From Streptomyces typhae (GTDB lineage: Bacteria > Actinomycetota > Actinomycetes > Streptomycetales > Streptomycetaceae), in NCBI RefSeq assembly GCF_009755605.1, contig NZ_WPNZ01000001.1:620001-684000 (forward strand): DNA of 64,000 bases, in the 5' to 3' direction. Within the stretch, counting starts at the first letter, position 1. Every line of letters starts with the position of its first letter. Below the pieces are notes generated by a model that saw nothing but the letters and a program-made list of their open reading frames with translations, had not been told where the DNA came from and searched no databases. This document shows positions 63,165-64,000 of the stretch, one piece after another. The position numbers were made by a program, and so were the translations under genes.

Positions 63165-64000
63165 ATGCCCGACAGCCGGCCGGAGCAGCCCCCGCCCGAA
63201 CCGCCCGAACCGCCGGACTCCCCCGAGGCGGGTTCGCTGCTGCTCTGCGGGGCACGCCTCACGGACGGCAGGACCGTGGACGTACGGCTCGGCGACGGCA
63301 GGATCGAGGCGGTCGGCACGGCGGGCAGCCTCAGCACCCGGGCCGCGCGCGTGGACCTGAGCGGCTACCTCCTGCTGCCGGCCGCCGCGGAGCCGCACGC
63401 GCACAGCGACACGGCGCTGACCGCGCTCTCCGAAGGCCCGGTCCCGTACGACGCCACGGTCGTGCAGCGGCGCGCCACCGAGGCCGCGCTGCTTCAGCTC
63501 GGGCACGGCGCGACGGCGCTGCGCTCGCATGTGCGGATCGGTGACGTACAGGGCCTCGACCCGCTGCAGGCGGTGCTCCAGGCGCGGCGTTCGCTGCGGG
63601 GGCTCGTGGATCTGTCCGTGGTGGCGGTGCCGCGGCTGCTGACCGGCGTCGCGGGCGCGGACGGTCTGGCGATGCTGCGGGACGCGCTGAGGATGGGTGC
63701 CTCCGTGGTGGGCGGCTGCCCCGATCTGGACCCCGATCCGACGGGGTACGTGGAGACGGCGCTCGACCTGGCCGCGGAGCACGGCTGCGCGGTGGATCTG
63801 CATACGGACGGCGGGGATCCGGCCCGCGTCGCACGGCTCGCCGCGATGGCGGGCGGGCTGCGGCGGGTGGCGATCGGGCCGTGCGGCGGGCTCGCGCGGC
63901 TGCCGGCGGACGTGGCCGCGCGGACGGCGGAGCGCCTCGCGGCGGCCGCCGTGACGGTGGTGTGCCTGCCGCAGGGCGGCTGCGGGTGCGCGGAGGGCCG
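63165..64000 (+). CDS. Amidohydrolase, cytosine deaminase-like (partial, runs off window)
   Basis: Reading from ATG 63165, behind CAGGAG, gives MPDSRPEQPPPEPPEPPDSP, a Pro-rich start. An amidohydrolase N-terminal strand region follows (SLLLCGARLTDGRTVDVRLG), then the metal motif as AAEPHAHSDTALTA. AAEHGCAVDLHTDGGDPARV supplies a later metal histidine. This order fits the cytosine deaminase/NtaT-like branch. About 278 codons are inside the window; the C-terminal aspartate site is outside. Substrate unknown. Confidence 0.75.
   Translation, partial: MPDSRPEQPPPEPPEPPDSPEAGSLLLCGARLTDGRTVDVRLGDGRIEAVGTAGSLSTRAARVDLSGYLLLPAAAEPHAHSDTALTALSEGPVPYDATVVQRRATEAALLQLGHGATALRSHVRIGDVQGLDPLQAVLQARRSLRGLVDLSVVAVPRLLTGVAGADGLAMLRDALRMGASVVGGCPDLDPDPTGYVETALDLAAEHGCAVDLHTDGGDPARVARLAAMAGGLRRVAIGPCGGLARLPADVAARTAERLAAAAVTVVCLPQGGCGCAEG

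Overview
This window is Streptomyces chromosome, and most of it is conserved core. The evidence is the very high GC, GTG/TTG starts behind strong Shine-Dalgarno boxes, protein sequences typical of the genus (RpoB of 1161 aa from a TTG start, 94 aa SecE, NusG with an acidic N-terminal extension) and Streptomyces-style small families (DUF397, DUF5753 XRE regulators, DUF1707, DUF6247-like). The order alr-nnr-acpS-glmS-coaA-glmM-rpsI-rplM-truA-rplQ-rpoA ... rpsJ ... tuf-fusA-rpsG-rpsL-rpoC-rpoB-rplL-rplJ-rplA-rplK-nusG-secE-tRNA-Trp-murB matches the usual Streptomyces arrangement. Nearly all core genes read on the minus strand. The species cannot be named from the sequence alone.

Layout. 1-12.7 kb: cell-wall and cofactor genes (alr, nnr, acpS, glmS, coaA, glmM), a DUF389 protein, the rplM-rpsI pair, a GT87-like membrane enzyme, an unknown single-span membrane protein and truA. 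12.7-19.3 kb: rplQ, rpoA, rpsK, rpsM, rpmJ, infA, map, adk, secY. 19.5-29.3 kb: the spc and S10 ribosomal clusters, rplO back to rpsJ. 29.7-34.1 kb: a small accessory island holding a WhiJ-type module (XRE regulator, two DUF397 genes, divergent anti-sigma-like ATPase), a winged-helix regulator, a DUF6247-like two-gene unit and a truncated Uma2-like gene. 34.2-38.6 kb: the str operon (rpsL, rpsG, fusA, tuf). 39-55 kb: a DUF1707 protein, rpoC, rpoB, rplL, rplJ, two lipoproteins, rplA, rplK, a secreted protein, nusG, secE and tRNA-Trp. 55.3-64 kb: an aminotransferase, an adenosine deaminase-like protein, murB, an MFS/TetR pair with matching operators, a MaoC dehydratase pair, rpmG, tRNA-Met, tRNA-Thr and a partial amidohydrolase.

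How the genes work together. The ribosomal, RNA polymerase, elongation-factor and Sec genes form linked growth-rate operons. Candidate vegetative promoters can be read upstream of rpsL, rpsJ, rplJ, rpoB, rplK and infA. Strong hairpins separate transcription units after adk, rplO, rplQ, rpsI, rpoC, nusG, rpmG and others. GlmS and GlmM are consecutive hexosamine-pathway enzymes feeding peptidoglycan synthesis, together with Alr and MurB.

I found no large undescribed system. The most unusual points are: an in-frame 15-bp minisatellite that adds about 45 residues to GlmS; a near-identical 25-nt hairpin motif in the rpsJ and rpsL leaders; a very strong hairpin between rpoB and rpoC; the C-terminus of the GT87-like enzyme running into an intergenic repeat family; tandem hairpin repeats in the tuf 3' region; a clear TetR operator pair; and the small accessory island between tuf and rpsJ.
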